Shown here: piece after piece, positions 7,880 to 14,109 of the stretch | Layout: each line of letters opens with the position of its first letter | Numbering within the stretch: the first letter of the stretch is position 1 | Source of the DNA: JBKBXU01 sp046313675 | GTDB lineage: Bacteria; Bacteroidota; Bacteroidia; Cytophagales; Cytophagaceae | NCBI GenBank assembly: GCA_046313675.1 | Contig: JBKBXU010000091.1 | Span: forward strand, 1-14,362 | Direction of reading: 5' to 3' | DNA length: 14,362 bases | Position numbers and translations under genes: made by a program | Notes under the pieces: generated by a model | Databases searched by the model: none | The model's input: only the letters and a program-made list of their open reading frames with translations | Told to the model about the DNA's origin: nothing

Positions 7880-9319
7880 GTAGCTGATGCCGGAGAGGAT
7901 ATGACCATTTGTAGAAACGGATCTGCTTATCTTGTGGCCAGGCCGGTTCCGGACGTAGCATACAACTGGTATACCATGGATGGGGTAAATATCGGGACAT
8001 CGGGTATTATAACGATTAGTGCATCAGCTGATACCTCTTTTGTGCTTTCTGTGACCGATTATAAAGGTTGTACAATTTATGACACGGTTAATGTCTTTGT
8101 GTTTGATCCACCGGTTTTACAGACTACCGCTCATGAATGTTTTGACGAGGGATTGGTGCTTGATGCAAATCCATCTTTTGTACAGCAGGGCTTATATCAG
8201 TGGTTTAGGGATTCTAATCTGCTGTTAGGAGCAAATGGACAGACCTTTGAGGTTCAGGAGCCCGGTATGCACTTTGTAATGTTTATTTTTGGTGAGTGTA
8301 TCGTTTTCGGGGAGAACTTTACTTTTGTCACCCCACTACCTGAAATCGAAACCGAAGATAAGCTTGTTTGTATTGGAGCTAATTCAGAAATCAGTACCAC
8401 ACAAAACGAGGCTTATACCTATGAATGGAGTTTTGGAGGATCCCCTGTCCCTAATTCAAATTCACATATTTTGAATATTTCTGCCGCTAATGCAGAGGGA
8501 CAGACTGATATTTATTCAGTCAGAGCTACCGACAATTTTGGGTGTTCTTCGACTCAGGAAATTGAAGTAACAACCTATCCGCCGCCATCCATACATATTG
8601 AAAATGTAGATGCCTGTGATGGGGATGTAGTAACATTGAATGCAAGGCCATCGAACATCATAAGTCCGCAGTCTATGTACAACTGGTTTAAGGATGGCGA
8701 ATCATTAAATTTGTTTACAGAGTCAATTCAGGTAAACCTGGAAGGTGAGTATTCCGTAATATACAGTTTAGGAGAGGAAGAGTGTGTGACACATGACACG
8801 ACCACCGTGGCATATCACGCATATCCTGAAACAGATATGGAAAACCTGGTAAAAGCATGTTTAGAATTCGAAGGTACGAGCCTGAATGCCGGACCTGGAC
8901 ACTCTTATCTATGGGAGAATGGTTCTACTACCCAGGTGTTGGATGCTACTTCTCCTGGAATTTATGATGTGATTGTCTATAATCAATATGGTTGCGGGAC
9001 GAAAGACAGTGTGGTACTTGAGAACGTTTGTCCTCCTAGAATGTATCAACCAAATGCTTTTGCACCAAACGGAGACCCAAGAGATAGAGTTTTCCGGGTT
9101 TATGGAGCACATATTGGCAAGTTTAGTCTGACAATATTTAATAGATGGGGTGAGATAATATTCTATTCCGAAAATCCGGAAGAAGGGTGGGATGGAACCT
9201 TCAGAGGCCAGGAGATGCCTCCGGGAAGCTATCCATACATAATTTCTTATGAATCAGAATTTGAGGAATTTAAAAGTTTAGGTGAGCAATATCAGGGAAA
9301 AGTAACTCTGATTCGGTAA
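2..9319 (+). CDS. Giant repeat adhesin-like T9SS type B surface protein (5'-truncated)
   Basis: The reading frame is open from base 2, and an upstream partial repeat is already in frame, so the true start and signal peptide lie before the window. In-frame TTG/ATG codons at 95/98 sit inside a repeat and are not starts. The 3105 visible residues comprise a partial repeat (1-55), 29 complete Ig/PKD-like repeats (56-2626), five divergent Ig/PKD-like domains (about 2627-3012) and a CHU_C/gliding-motility C-terminal domain (3013-3105) with the NAF.PNGD, FNRWGE, W.G and P.G.Y motifs. Known of the family: this C-terminal domain directs type B T9SS export, as in SprB of Flavobacterium johnsoniae. Inferred: a very long cell-surface stalk or adhesin, above 300 kDa. 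The next gene follows after 49 bases. The ligand is unknown and no enzymatic domain is visible. A secreted filament or matrix protein is the main alternative to an adhesin. Confidence 0.95.
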   Translation, partial: GTGTFSPNENTLGATYILSAADTASGSVQLTLMTTGNGTCNAVSDQMTITINPAPVVNAGPDRTICGDMNGISLNGASIANASGGRWTTNGNGTFTPNEFAVNATYLITDNDRAQGNVSLVLTTEGNGLCNAVSDEMVLTITPRPTVNAGPDRTICAGSSVNLSGLVTVATGGTWATASGNGTFTPGPTFLNTSFTPTATQVAAGQVSITLTTTGNGTCNPVSDNMILTIQPVPVVNAGFNRTVCETVNSINLNGAVQHAAGGLWSTSGTGTFSPDANTLNAQYIPSTADKAAEQITLTLTSTGNAPCSAVSRSILIRFTRQPTVDAGPATICSNANTVPLSGTFTNAGGVVWSTSGSGTFSPSSVSLTPNYTPTQADRDAGSVTLTLTTTDNGGCTAATDNILVSIVAPPTANPGPNQIVCANNPTVNLNGSVGGTATGGQWSSSGGGSFSPSNTNLNAQYTLSAVDQTNGFADLTLTTTGTGACAPASQTMRVNITPAPIANAGPDMTVCADTAGVAINGNMTIATGGTWTTSGSGYFADPNVIDPVYHPVGDAGQVTLTLTSTGNGNCTAVSDQMILTVNPTPTINAGDDETICSDGFGFRMTADVNGASEGVWSASGNGSFVDEEPQNFRATYVISEDDITNGSVTLIITTTEQGLCKPVSDSFVLDFESAPVVSAGAANVCADSPTIPLFGSFSNALGIEWTTSGNGSFDNINDPEATYTPTVDDRDAGTIVLTIRTIMDVSDICEAAEDSIVINFGAIPEADAGPDQTVCANNAEVTLIGNSNTGSGIWSTSGTGTFADATSLSTFYTPSAADTAAGVVRLILTTEDNDFCSADRDTMLVTITPAPFVDAGPAVACGNNLADPIYLDGTITVATGGIWSTPDGEGSFDDPNSLSTFYTFHPNDLSKSSITLILTSDDNGDCNPVSDQIVVHIAPPPTATAGGDQVVCADTAGVQLNGAISGAGGGVWASTGSGTFDQATALDAVYTPSAADTAAGVVTLYLTTTDNGNCLAESDSLEITITPAPTVDAGGAVVCANNGTIDLNGSFTVASGVEWTTNGQGIIGDELEAITTYTLGGNDTDQEFITLTITTTGNGDCKAVSDQVTLYIAPPPVADAGDDVVVCADTSGIELNGSVLGDAGIGGTWTSSGSGGFADADNPVTTYFPTAADTANGSVTLRLTTTNNGNCNAVFDEMLVTITPAPTVSAGPDITICADEADVNLTGSATVATQIRWTSSGTGTFTPDNALITQYMPSDADTAAGFVYLRLETLVQGDCRPVIDSMRLTIVPAPVVDAGPALLCSDDTGVEMPARVLHAGGATWTSSGNGSFAPNANQVNPIYIPSTDDRDNGSVVLTITSTGNGSCQAYSDQITLNITPPPGVDAGPDMEICANSGGMTLTGSVTNAPGGIWTTSGSGDFQPSDTDMEVFYVPSADDTLAGSVVIRLTTTGMEPCFPVYDEMTLTFTPAPIAIVNAGSDTTLCADSPEVPLTGFISVASGGMWVTTGTGFFTPDEYTLNSTYIPSEDDINSGGIELILRTTGNGDCNPVTDTIVVTYLPRPLAVAGDDFTICADLDEFTLDGEVFNAPGSLWHTSGSGTFSDPTDVDAIYYPSDADKADGFVIFTLETTGNLACSESFDNVRVTINPAPTVFAGADRMVCADAGGVQLTGEFANAGGILWSSSTNGSFSEYTELSTIYYLSSEDSTNGSVTIRLITTDNGLCMAVADSLVITITDAPTIDAGDPQEICGDNTVVSLSGSVTVASGATWSSSGTGSFAPGSNSLNAEYYVSDADISTGFVDFTLTSTGNGSCNSVNDVMRLTINPVPTVNPGANMTVCRDRDEIQLNGVVTVAGGGRWSSFGTGTFSDDEDLNAFYYPSQADKNAGQVMLRLTSIDNDLCNPVFRNMRITFTTAPTVNAGSNRTVCADVTGIQLNGSVTVATGGEWTSNGNGTFEPNATTLNAIYVPSQDDIDDGGVILTLTTTGNGICNPISSTINITITPAPESHPDGVRVVCADIDGVSLNGAVTVANGGTWSSNGSGTFTPDAHTLNASYVPSTQDRQDGHVILRLTTTGNGTCNAVSDTIHVAITPAPTVNAGPDEIVCANNVSVALQGEVTVAAGGRWSGGSGTYTNNDQELNATYTPSAAEIAAGQANLRLTTTGNGTCNAVFDNMRITITPAPVVSAGQNVTVCANNAAVQLNGSVSVSGGGRWLGGTGTFSPSRNALNAIYEPSQVEKDLGIVVLTLESTGNGDCLAESRTVTIRITPAPTAYAGDNRTVCADIDHIQLFGYVSDEATGGIWTSSGSGHFLPNANTLDARYVPSSADRNTNVIHLTLTTTGSGSCLEVSHSMRVNITPRPTINAGEDVSICYDTDGVPLNGNRTVATGSAWSSSGSGSFDPGPNSLTANYIPSLADRNAGVVRLTLTTIGTGTCNTYTDDMLITFTPRPTVDAGPTITVCADVEGIDLSGSVTVASGGRWSTSGSGYFEPNASMLSTQYIPSAADTAARQVQFTLTTTGNGTCKAYFTSKEVNITPSPVVATGEASVCADLSGAPVSGTVHNANGGRWTTSGSGYFAPNEYALDATYYPSQADMNTGLATLTLTSEGNGTCNPVQTQMTVIVTELPVADAGEDMTICRNGSAYLVARPVPDVAYNWYTMDGVNIGTSGIITISASADTSFVLSVTDYKGCTIYDTVNVFVFDPPVLQTTAHECFDEGLVLDANPSFVQQGLYQWFRDSNLLLGANGQTFEVQEPGMHFVMFIFGECIVFGENFTFVTPLPEIETEDKLVCIGANSEISTTQNEAYTYEWSFGGSPVPNSNSHILNISAANAEGQTDIYSVRATDNFGCSSTQEIEVTTYPPPSIHIENVDACDGDVVTLNARPSNIISPQSMYNWFKDGESLNLFTESIQVNLEGEYSVIYSLGEEECVTHDTTTVAYHAYPETDMENLVKACLEFEGTSLNAGPGHSYLWENGSTTQVLDATSPGIYDVIVYNQYGCGTKDSVVLENVCPPRMYQPNAFAPNGDPRDRVFRVYGAHIGKFSLTIFNRWGEIIFYSENPEEGWDGTFRGQEMPPGSYPYIISYESEFEEFKSLGEQYQGKVTLIR
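7880..9037 (+). other. Five divergent Ig/PKD-like domains between the repeat array and the sorting domain
   Basis: Residues 2627-3012 of the visible protein do not follow the array consensus but split into five units of 70-82 residues (about 2627-2704, 2705-2780, 2781-2862, 2863-2942 and 2943-3012). Four of them end in a proline-containing linker. Each has an early Cys, a central aromatic motif such as YNWY, YQWF, YEWS, YNWF or YLWE, and a late Cys (for example KGC, FGC, YGC). The fifth carries an extra Cys in NVCPP just before the C-terminal domain. This resembles the domains of the third gene in the window more than the array. Inferred role: a membrane-proximal stalk or an adapter between array and sorting signal. 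Confidence 0.8.
9038..9316 (+). other. CHU_C / gliding-motility C-terminal domain (T9SS type B sorting signal)
   Basis: The last 93 residues contain the family landmarks in order: MYQPNAFAPNGD, a VYG segment, LTIFNRWGEIIF, GWDGTFRGQEMPPGSYPY and the terminal GKVTLIR. Known of the family: such domains mark proteins for the T9SS, and in SprB-like proteins export depends on a co-encoded PorP/SprF-type membrane protein rather than on the type A cleavage and attachment route. It is very similar in plan to the end of the third gene. Confidence 0.93.
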
Positions 9320-9358
9320 AAAGCATATTTAATAATATTAAAATCTTTATTCATCTTT

Positions 9359-9364
9359 AGGTGG
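9359..9364 (+). promoter_or_regulatory. Possible ribosome binding site for the Kelch gene
   Basis: AGGTGG lies four bases before the ATG at 9369. The spacing is short and this phylum relies little on Shine-Dalgarno pairing, so it is only mild support for 9369 over the in-frame ATG at 9390. I saw no good -33 TTTG / -7 TAnnTTTG promoter in the 49-base gap, which fits read-through from the gene before. Confidence 0.3.
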
Positions 9365-9368
9365 TAAT

Positions 9369-11207
9369 ATGTTACAAAAAGTACCAGATATGAAAAATCG
9401 TAAATCAGGAAAATTTCTTTTAATAGCTCTTTTAGGGCTATTGATGGGGTTTTCAGGAATAACGTATGCCCAGAATGAATGGAACAATAAAGCGGATTTT
9501 GCAGGAGCTTTTCGGTTTGCGGCTGTAGGTTTCTCTATTGGCGATAGAGGGTACGTTGGTACCGGACATGATGCATCCGGGGTGGATAGAAATGATTTTT
9601 GGGAATATAACCCTGCCACCAATCAATGGACACAGAGGGCAAATTTTCCCGGTGCAGCAAGAAGTTCTGCTGCCGGCTTTGCTATTGGAAACAAAGGTTA
9701 TATTGGAACAGGAATCTCCGGGTTTACGCATTATAGGGATTTTTACGAGTACGACCCTGCTACCAACATGTGGACTCAAAAAGCAAATATGGGAGGCAAT
9801 CCGGTAAGAAGATGTGGTGCAACAGGGTTTTCTGTTAATGGTAAAGGTTATATAGCTACCGGGGTTTTGAATTTCTTTGAAGTTAAAAATGAATTATTTG
9901 AATACGACCCTGTTGCGGATGTCTGGGCTGCAAGAGCTGCACTTCCTGCCGGTGGCAGAGAAGGTGCCATTTCTTTTGGAATAGGAACGAAAGGATATGT
10001 TGGAACGGGAAGAAGGGTATATCAGGATTATTCCATGGATTTTTACAATGACCTATGGGAATGGGATCAGGAGACAGATACCTGGACGCAAAAAGCTGAT
10101 GTGCCCGGGGAACAGCGAGCAAATGCTTTTGCCTATGCTTTAGGAGGAAAAGGATATGTAGGTACAGGAAATGGTGCGAATGACGACTTAAGAGATTTTT
10201 ACGAATTTGATCCGGCAGGGAACAAATGGGTTGCCAAAAGAGAATATAAAGGAGGGCTTGTGGCGGGTGCCGTTGCTTTTGCTATTGGCGATAAGGGATA
10301 TGCCGGAACAGGAAGCGATGGAAACATCAGAGGAGATTTTTATGAATATACATCAGGAATGACGCCTATTGTTATTACCATTGGAAATATTCAGCAGCCT
10401 TTGTGTATTGGGGATTCAGTATTTGTACCGTTTACAGTTACAGGGGATGTGCCGGATGGAAATAATTTTATTTTACAATTATCTTCCACTACAGGTGCCT
10501 TCTCACCTACCGCAATTTTGGCTTTTCAACCGGGAACCACCAGTGGAGTAATGAAATTCCAACTTCAATCTTCCATTGCACCAGGTACTACCTATAGAAT
10601 GAGGGTAGTTTCTAATCCAACGGTTTCAACATCTTCGGTTTCACCTTTTATGTCTATATATGCATCCCCATCCGTTTCTTATGTTAGTTCTTTTGCAGAT
10701 GTTTGTGGCGATGATGCGGTATATGAGCTTAACGGAGGTTCACCGGGTGGTGGTGTATATGAAGGGAATGGCGTATTCAATCAGACAAACTTTGATCCGG
10801 ATTTAGCAGGCGTAGGCACACATCCTATTAAGTATATTTATACCGATGCAAATGGATGTTCACGTTCTGCAAGCCAGGACTTAAGGGTACAGGATTGCAC
10901 GGATCCGGGAACGGATCCGAATAGTATATCTGGCGCAATTCTTAATCCGTTTAAGTTTTCGGTATTCCCTAATCCTTATCAAGGGTATACCAATATAAAA
11001 TATACTTTGTCCGGAAAAGTTAAAACCTTGCTTGAAGTTAAAAACATGCTGGGGCAGACAATTAAAATTTTGGAGGATGGTTATCAGTTGCAGGGTGATT
11101 ATTTGTATGGCTTTAGTGCAGAAGAACTCGGTTTGCCGGTAGGAGTTTACCTGGTCAACCTGATGATTGATGATCAAATGTTTGTTTCTAAAATAATAGA
11201 ATATTAA
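9369..11207 (+). CDS. Secreted six-bladed Kelch-repeat protein with T9SS type A sorting domain
   Basis: 612 residues. Residues 8-34 form a signal peptide (MKNRKSGKF, a Leu-rich core, then ITYA before Gln35). An ATG at 9390 would give a more ordinary signal peptide starting at residue 8; 9369 is kept because AGGTGG precedes it. Residues about 36-330 contain six Kelch blades, each with GY[VIA][GA]TG (residues about 61, 110, 160, 209, 262 and 310), followed by an [FL][YFW]E[YWF][DN]P-like strand and usually a W-x-x-[KR] strand. An Ig-like segment (about 335-435) and a second one with CGD and NGC cysteines (about 436-512) follow, then a type A sorting domain (526-612). Known of the fold: Kelch propellers bind proteins or glycans, and some are oxidases. 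No copper-oxidase domain is seen, so a binding role is inferred. It starts 49 bases after the giant gene and ends 13 bases before the next gene. Confidence 0.93.
   Translation: MLQKVPDMKNRKSGKFLLIALLGLLMGFSGITYAQNEWNNKADFAGAFRFAAVGFSIGDRGYVGTGHDASGVDRNDFWEYNPATNQWTQRANFPGAARSSAAGFAIGNKGYIGTGISGFTHYRDFYEYDPATNMWTQKANMGGNPVRRCGATGFSVNGKGYIATGVLNFFEVKNELFEYDPVADVWAARAALPAGGREGAISFGIGTKGYVGTGRRVYQDYSMDFYNDLWEWDQETDTWTQKADVPGEQRANAFAYALGGKGYVGTGNGANDDLRDFYEFDPAGNKWVAKREYKGGLVAGAVAFAIGDKGYAGTGSDGNIRGDFYEYTSGMTPIVITIGNIQQPLCIGDSVFVPFTVTGDVPDGNNFILQLSSTTGAFSPTAILAFQPGTTSGVMKFQLQSSIAPGTTYRMRVVSNPTVSTSSVSPFMSIYASPSVSYVSSFADVCGDDAVYELNGGSPGGGVYEGNGVFNQTNFDPDLAGVGTHPIKYIYTDANGCSRSASQDLRVQDCTDPGTDPNSISGAILNPFKFSVFPNPYQGYTNIKYTLSGKVKTLLEVKNMLGQTIKILEDGYQLQGDYLYGFSAEELGLPVGVYLVNLMIDDQMFVSKIIEY
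9474..10358 (+). other. Kelch beta-propeller region, six blades
   Basis: The six GY[VIA][GA]TG motifs recur every 48-53 residues, the normal blade length for Kelch. Blades 1 and 2 share nearly the same N.W[TQ]Q phrase, and the last blade ends at FYEYTSG. Six rather than seven blades resembles the bacterial NanM type of propeller; specificity cannot be read from the sequence. Blade count is seen directly; closure of the ring is inferred. Confidence 0.88.
10944..11204 (+). other. T9SS type A C-terminal sorting domain (Por_Secre_tail-like)
   Basis: Residues 526-612 have the usual plan: FSVFPNPYQG at the start, a strand ending LLEVKNMLGQTIK, GDYLYGFSAEELGLPVGVYLV written here as a G-x-Y...GVYLV pair, and a last strand ending SKIIEY. 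Known of the family: type A domains are recognised by the T9SS outer-membrane translocon with PorV and are usually cleaved by PorU after export. The two flanking proteins instead carry type B domains. Confidence 0.9.
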
Positions 11208-11220
11208 TACGGGAATTTAT

Positions 11221-13842
11221 ATGAGATTTCTGAAATACATAGTATCCTTAGTTTTTATCACTGTATGCTCACTTCAGGTGGCAGCACAGGCGGTAGATGC
11301 ATGTATTTCTGTTCCGGGTCAAACAATTATAAATAAAACCATTACCATCTGCAAAGGTACAATTTTTACTTTACAGGGAAGTAATTGTGGAACGGCAACA
11401 ACAGGACTTAGTTACAGGTGGCAGAACACCAGTTATCCCGGTCCTCCTACTTATCCATTTGCCAATGTTACCAGAACTGATTCCGGAAGATGGGTATTAC
11501 GAGTAAGAGATAGTTTTGGGAATGAAGACTTTGATACCATTTTTGTCCGCTACCATCCAAGCCCTGCATTTGCCATAACCAACGACCCTGATCTGGTATT
11601 TAAATGTAGAAACGATCCTCTTATTTTAAATGCGACGCAACATGCGGACATTTCGGGTTATAACTGGTATATCGACGATGTAAATAGTCCTTCCGTGGGG
11701 ACAAGCCATCAGTTAACTGTGACCTCTGTACCTAATGGAAGTGCTGAGTATATAGCTACGGCGGTAGATACCTACGGTTGTACCTTATCGGATACCGTGT
11801 TTGTTTGGGAATTACAATCTCCTCCCGTGAATTTGGGTCCCGATCGGAGAATTTGTCAGGGGACGAGTATAACGCTTTCTTCACCAAGTACGAGTGGGGG
11901 TATTTTTACTTATTTATGGAATACCGGAGCTAAAACACCAACTATAAATGTTTCTACTGCCGGAAAATATTGGCTTACTGTAGAAGGGCCTTTCCCTTTC
12001 CCATGTTCTGCTACAGATACCATACAAATTTTTGTTGATCCCAGGCCTACGGTAAGTGCAGGTCCAAATGCGACTATATGTTATGGTTCTGAGCATCAGT
12101 TGGAGGCTAGCGTAACTTCCGGAACGGCTCCTTTCTCGTATACCTGGAGTCCTGCGGCTTCGCTAAGTCAATCGAACATCTATAATCCGGTTGCACGCCC
12201 TACAAATTCGACCAGCTACAAAGTGGTAGTCAGAGACAGTGGAGGATCCTCCGGTTGCAGAGATTCTGCCACAGTTAATATTTCGGTGAATCCACGCATC
12301 AACATTGAGCCATTATTCTCAGATTCTACTATTTGCAAAGGAGCAGACGTGACTTTGGGAGCTAGTGTAACAGGTGGTACGCCTAATCCGGGGCCAAGCT
12401 ATAGTTACGAATGGAAGCCTTCTGCCTCGCTGGACGATGCTACACTTCAGTCACCGGAGGCCTCTCCGGAGGAAAATACATTATATACATTAATTGTTAC
12501 GGATTCGTATGATTGTACGGATTCCACAAAGGTACGGGTGCGTATAGCTGACCTTGTTGTTGAAATAGAAGAAGGGGATGACGCACAACTTTGTTTAGGC
12601 GATAGTCTTTCCTTATTTGCCTATGCAACCGGAGGAGAGTCCGATTATGTGTATACCTGGTCACCTGCTGAGGTTATTAGTGGAGAAAATGAAGAGGTTT
12701 ACGCCTCACCTGTAACACCGGGGTATGTATATGTTACGGTTTCAGATAAGCGGAATTGCCAGTATACGGACTCTATAAATTTTATTATTAATCCATTGCC
12801 TGTAGGAAATGCAGGTATTAACGATACAATTTGTGAAGGTACCTCTACAAACATAACCGGAATTATGACGACTAGTACCGTTGGGCCTTACAGTTATCGT
12901 TGGACATCTCAGAATTCATCGACGATATTAACGGGAGCCTCTCAAAATGTAACCCCGGAACAGTCAAAAGAGTATTACTTGCGCATAAGCGATGGGAGGA
13001 ATTGCAGAAGCCTTCCTGATACCGTAAAAGTTGTACTGATTCCTAAGCCTTATGTTAATCTCGGAGACCCCTACGTGGCCCAGTGTACAGGCTTATCTGT
13101 AGACCTGGATGCCTCAGATCCACAAAACGCCGGATTTGCTTTTGAGTGGAGAAACCTATCCGACAACTCTATTATCGGTACTGGTACTGCGATCTCTGTT
13201 AACCAGCCCGGGAATTTTTCTGTAACAGTGACTGAGCCGGTTAACAATTGTTCTGCTACAATTCAGAAGGAGGTACGGTATATAGAAACCCCTCTTGGGG
13301 TAGTAATTATTGCAGATACTGTATTTAATGTAGAAGAGGAGTTGGCTCTGTTGGCAGAGGGTTCCGGTGAAGAACTGAGTTATACCTGGTCAGGTACCGG
13401 TGCCGGTGATTTTAGTGGGGAAGGGGAATCTGTGATTTATTTGCCAACGGATGATGACATCGGACAAATTTCAATGAGTGTTATTGCTTCAAATATCTGT
13501 GGTACGGTAAGTGCTGAATTGCTTGTAAGAGGGTTTAAGCCTATTGTTCCTGAAGAGTATAAGAATATTTTTATCCCCAATGCTTTTTCACCGACTGCTG
13601 CGAATGAGCAGAATAAAGCTCTAAGGGTTTTTGGGATGGGCGTATCGGAAGATGGTTTTATGTTTGAAGTATTTAACCGTTGGGGTGAACTGGTATACCG
13701 GACAAACGATTTCTCCGAAGCCAATAACCTTGGCTGGTCAGGACAGAATTCTCCTATGGGCGTCTATACCTATGTAGTTCGTGGTAAATTCAAGGACGGC
13801 GAAGAGTTTCAGAAAACCAATAATGTGACGTTGGTAAGGTAG
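11221..13842 (+). CDS. Secreted multi-Ig/PKD-domain protein with T9SS type B C-terminal domain
   Basis: 873 residues. The ATG at 11221 opens a clear signal peptide (MRFLKY, hydrophobic core to residue 20, likely cleavage after VAA at 22). Nine Ig/PKD-like domains follow, at about 25-115, 116-202, 203-276, 277-360, 361-445, 446-527, 528-610, 611-691 and 692-779. Most have an early Cys in an IC-x-G-type motif, a central YxW motif (YRW, YNW, YLW, YTW, YEW) and a late Cys such as YGC, RNC or NNC. Residues 781-873 are a CHU_C domain with IPNAFSPT, FEVFNRWGELVY, GWSG, MGVYTYVV and VTLVR. The gene starts 13 bases after the Kelch stop, so translation is probably coupled to the same mRNA. Inferred role: a surface-exposed stalk or adhesin, perhaps a partner of the two proteins before it. 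The ligand is unknown. Confidence 0.94.
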   Translation: MRFLKYIVSLVFITVCSLQVAAQAVDACISVPGQTIINKTITICKGTIFTLQGSNCGTATTGLSYRWQNTSYPGPPTYPFANVTRTDSGRWVLRVRDSFGNEDFDTIFVRYHPSPAFAITNDPDLVFKCRNDPLILNATQHADISGYNWYIDDVNSPSVGTSHQLTVTSVPNGSAEYIATAVDTYGCTLSDTVFVWELQSPPVNLGPDRRICQGTSITLSSPSTSGGIFTYLWNTGAKTPTINVSTAGKYWLTVEGPFPFPCSATDTIQIFVDPRPTVSAGPNATICYGSEHQLEASVTSGTAPFSYTWSPAASLSQSNIYNPVARPTNSTSYKVVVRDSGGSSGCRDSATVNISVNPRINIEPLFSDSTICKGADVTLGASVTGGTPNPGPSYSYEWKPSASLDDATLQSPEASPEENTLYTLIVTDSYDCTDSTKVRVRIADLVVEIEEGDDAQLCLGDSLSLFAYATGGESDYVYTWSPAEVISGENEEVYASPVTPGYVYVTVSDKRNCQYTDSINFIINPLPVGNAGINDTICEGTSTNITGIMTTSTVGPYSYRWTSQNSSTILTGASQNVTPEQSKEYYLRISDGRNCRSLPDTVKVVLIPKPYVNLGDPYVAQCTGLSVDLDASDPQNAGFAFEWRNLSDNSIIGTGTAISVNQPGNFSVTVTEPVNNCSATIQKEVRYIETPLGVVIIADTVFNVEEELALLAEGSGEELSYTWSGTGAGDFSGEGESVIYLPTDDDIGQISMSVIASNICGTVSAELLVRGFKPIVPEEYKNIFIPNAFSPTAANEQNKALRVFGMGVSEDGFMFEVFNRWGELVYRTNDFSEANNLGWSGQNSPMGVYTYVVRGKFKDGEEFQKTNNVTLVR
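13561..13839 (+). other. CHU_C / type B T9SS C-terminal domain of the third gene
   Basis: Residues 781-873 align with the end of the giant protein: NAFSPT for NAFAPN, LRVFG for FRVYG, FEVFNRWGELVYR for LTIFNRWGEIIFY, GWSG for GWDG, PMGVYTY for PPGSYPY, and VTLVR for VTLIR. A slightly longer loop (GMGVSEDGFM) precedes the FNRWGE strand. The shared signal suggests both proteins use the same export branch. Confidence 0.92.
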
Positions 13843-13936
13843 TGCACAGCTTCGTTTGTATCTTCATAACTTAAAAATGGTTGTGGGGACACCATAGCCG
13901 TTAACTTAAAAAACAATGTCGATATTCCTCCGCCGC

Positions 13937-13970
13937 AGAGTCTCCCAGTGGGGTCTCTTCGAGATTTTTT
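13937..13970 (+). terminator. Possible intrinsic terminator after the third gene
   Basis: AGAG...CTCT arms at 13937-13958 enclose further C/G pairs, giving a stem of about eight pairs with one mismatch and one G-T pair. A short alternative hairpin, TCTC-TTC-GAGA (13954-13964), runs directly into six T residues (13965-13970). It lies 95 bases after the stop codon on the coding strand. The stem is imperfect, so confidence is low. Confidence 0.35.
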
Positions 13971-14042
13971 AAATAGCAACCTTTTTACAAACCCGATAGA
14001 AGTTTTGCCGATTTAGCAGAAAGAATATAATAAGCAGTGGTA

Positions 14043-14070
14043 GAGCCCAATTTTATTGGGCTTGTCTTTT
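14043..14070 (+). terminator. Hairpin with T-rich tail, possible second terminator
   Basis: AGCCCAA (14044-14050) and TTGGGCT (14056-14062) form a perfect 7-bp stem with a five-base TTTTA loop, extended by a G-T pair and followed by GTCTTTT. It sits inside copy A of the direct repeat. It could instead be a structural part of the repeat element. Confidence 0.4.
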
Positions 14071-14087
14071 AAGTTTTACTGTTGCCA

Positions 14088-14109
14088 CCGTTTATGTCTT
14101 CACAAACGG
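14088..14109. repeat. Imperfect inverted repeat (hairpin)
   Basis: CCGTTT-A-TG and CA-C-AAACGG pair around a TCTT loop: eight pairs and one A-C mismatch. ACAAAC in its right arm can also pair with GTTTGT at 14124-14129, so alternative folds exist. No T tract follows. It looks like a small palindromic intergenic element rather than a terminator. Confidence 0.5.

Larger units (their letters stand above)
13930..14075 (+). repeat. Diverged direct repeat, copy A
   Basis: The best-conserved part (about 13991-14075) matches copy B at TTTTGCC (14003), AGCAGAA (14015), a 19-base exact block ATAAGCAGTGGTAGAGCCC (14030-14048) and TTTTATTG (14051). A weaker match extends left to about 13930 through CCGC, CCAGT and a G-rich run. 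The offset to copy B is 178-183 bases throughout. Confidence 0.75.

Noticed and set aside
2..9319. Calling the giant gene sprB
   Set aside because: The size, type B C-terminal domain and repeated extracellular domains are like SprB, but the repeats are not the SprB repeat type as I remember it and no gliding genes are adjacent.
9328..9342. TTTAAT-AAT-ATTAAA inverted repeat between the first two genes
   Set aside because: The stem is entirely A/T and weak, with no T tract directly after it; not credible as a terminator.
9538..10551. Alternative + strand frames inside the Kelch gene (9538-9807 and 10369-10551)
   Set aside because: They overlap a well-supported coding frame with signal peptide, Kelch blades and sorting domain; neither has protein-like motifs.
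9369..11207. Galactose-oxidase or sialic-acid mutarotase (NanM) assignment for the Kelch protein
   Set aside because: The six-blade fold fits, but no catalytic residues or accessory domains specific to these enzymes could be recognised, so only a Kelch label is given.
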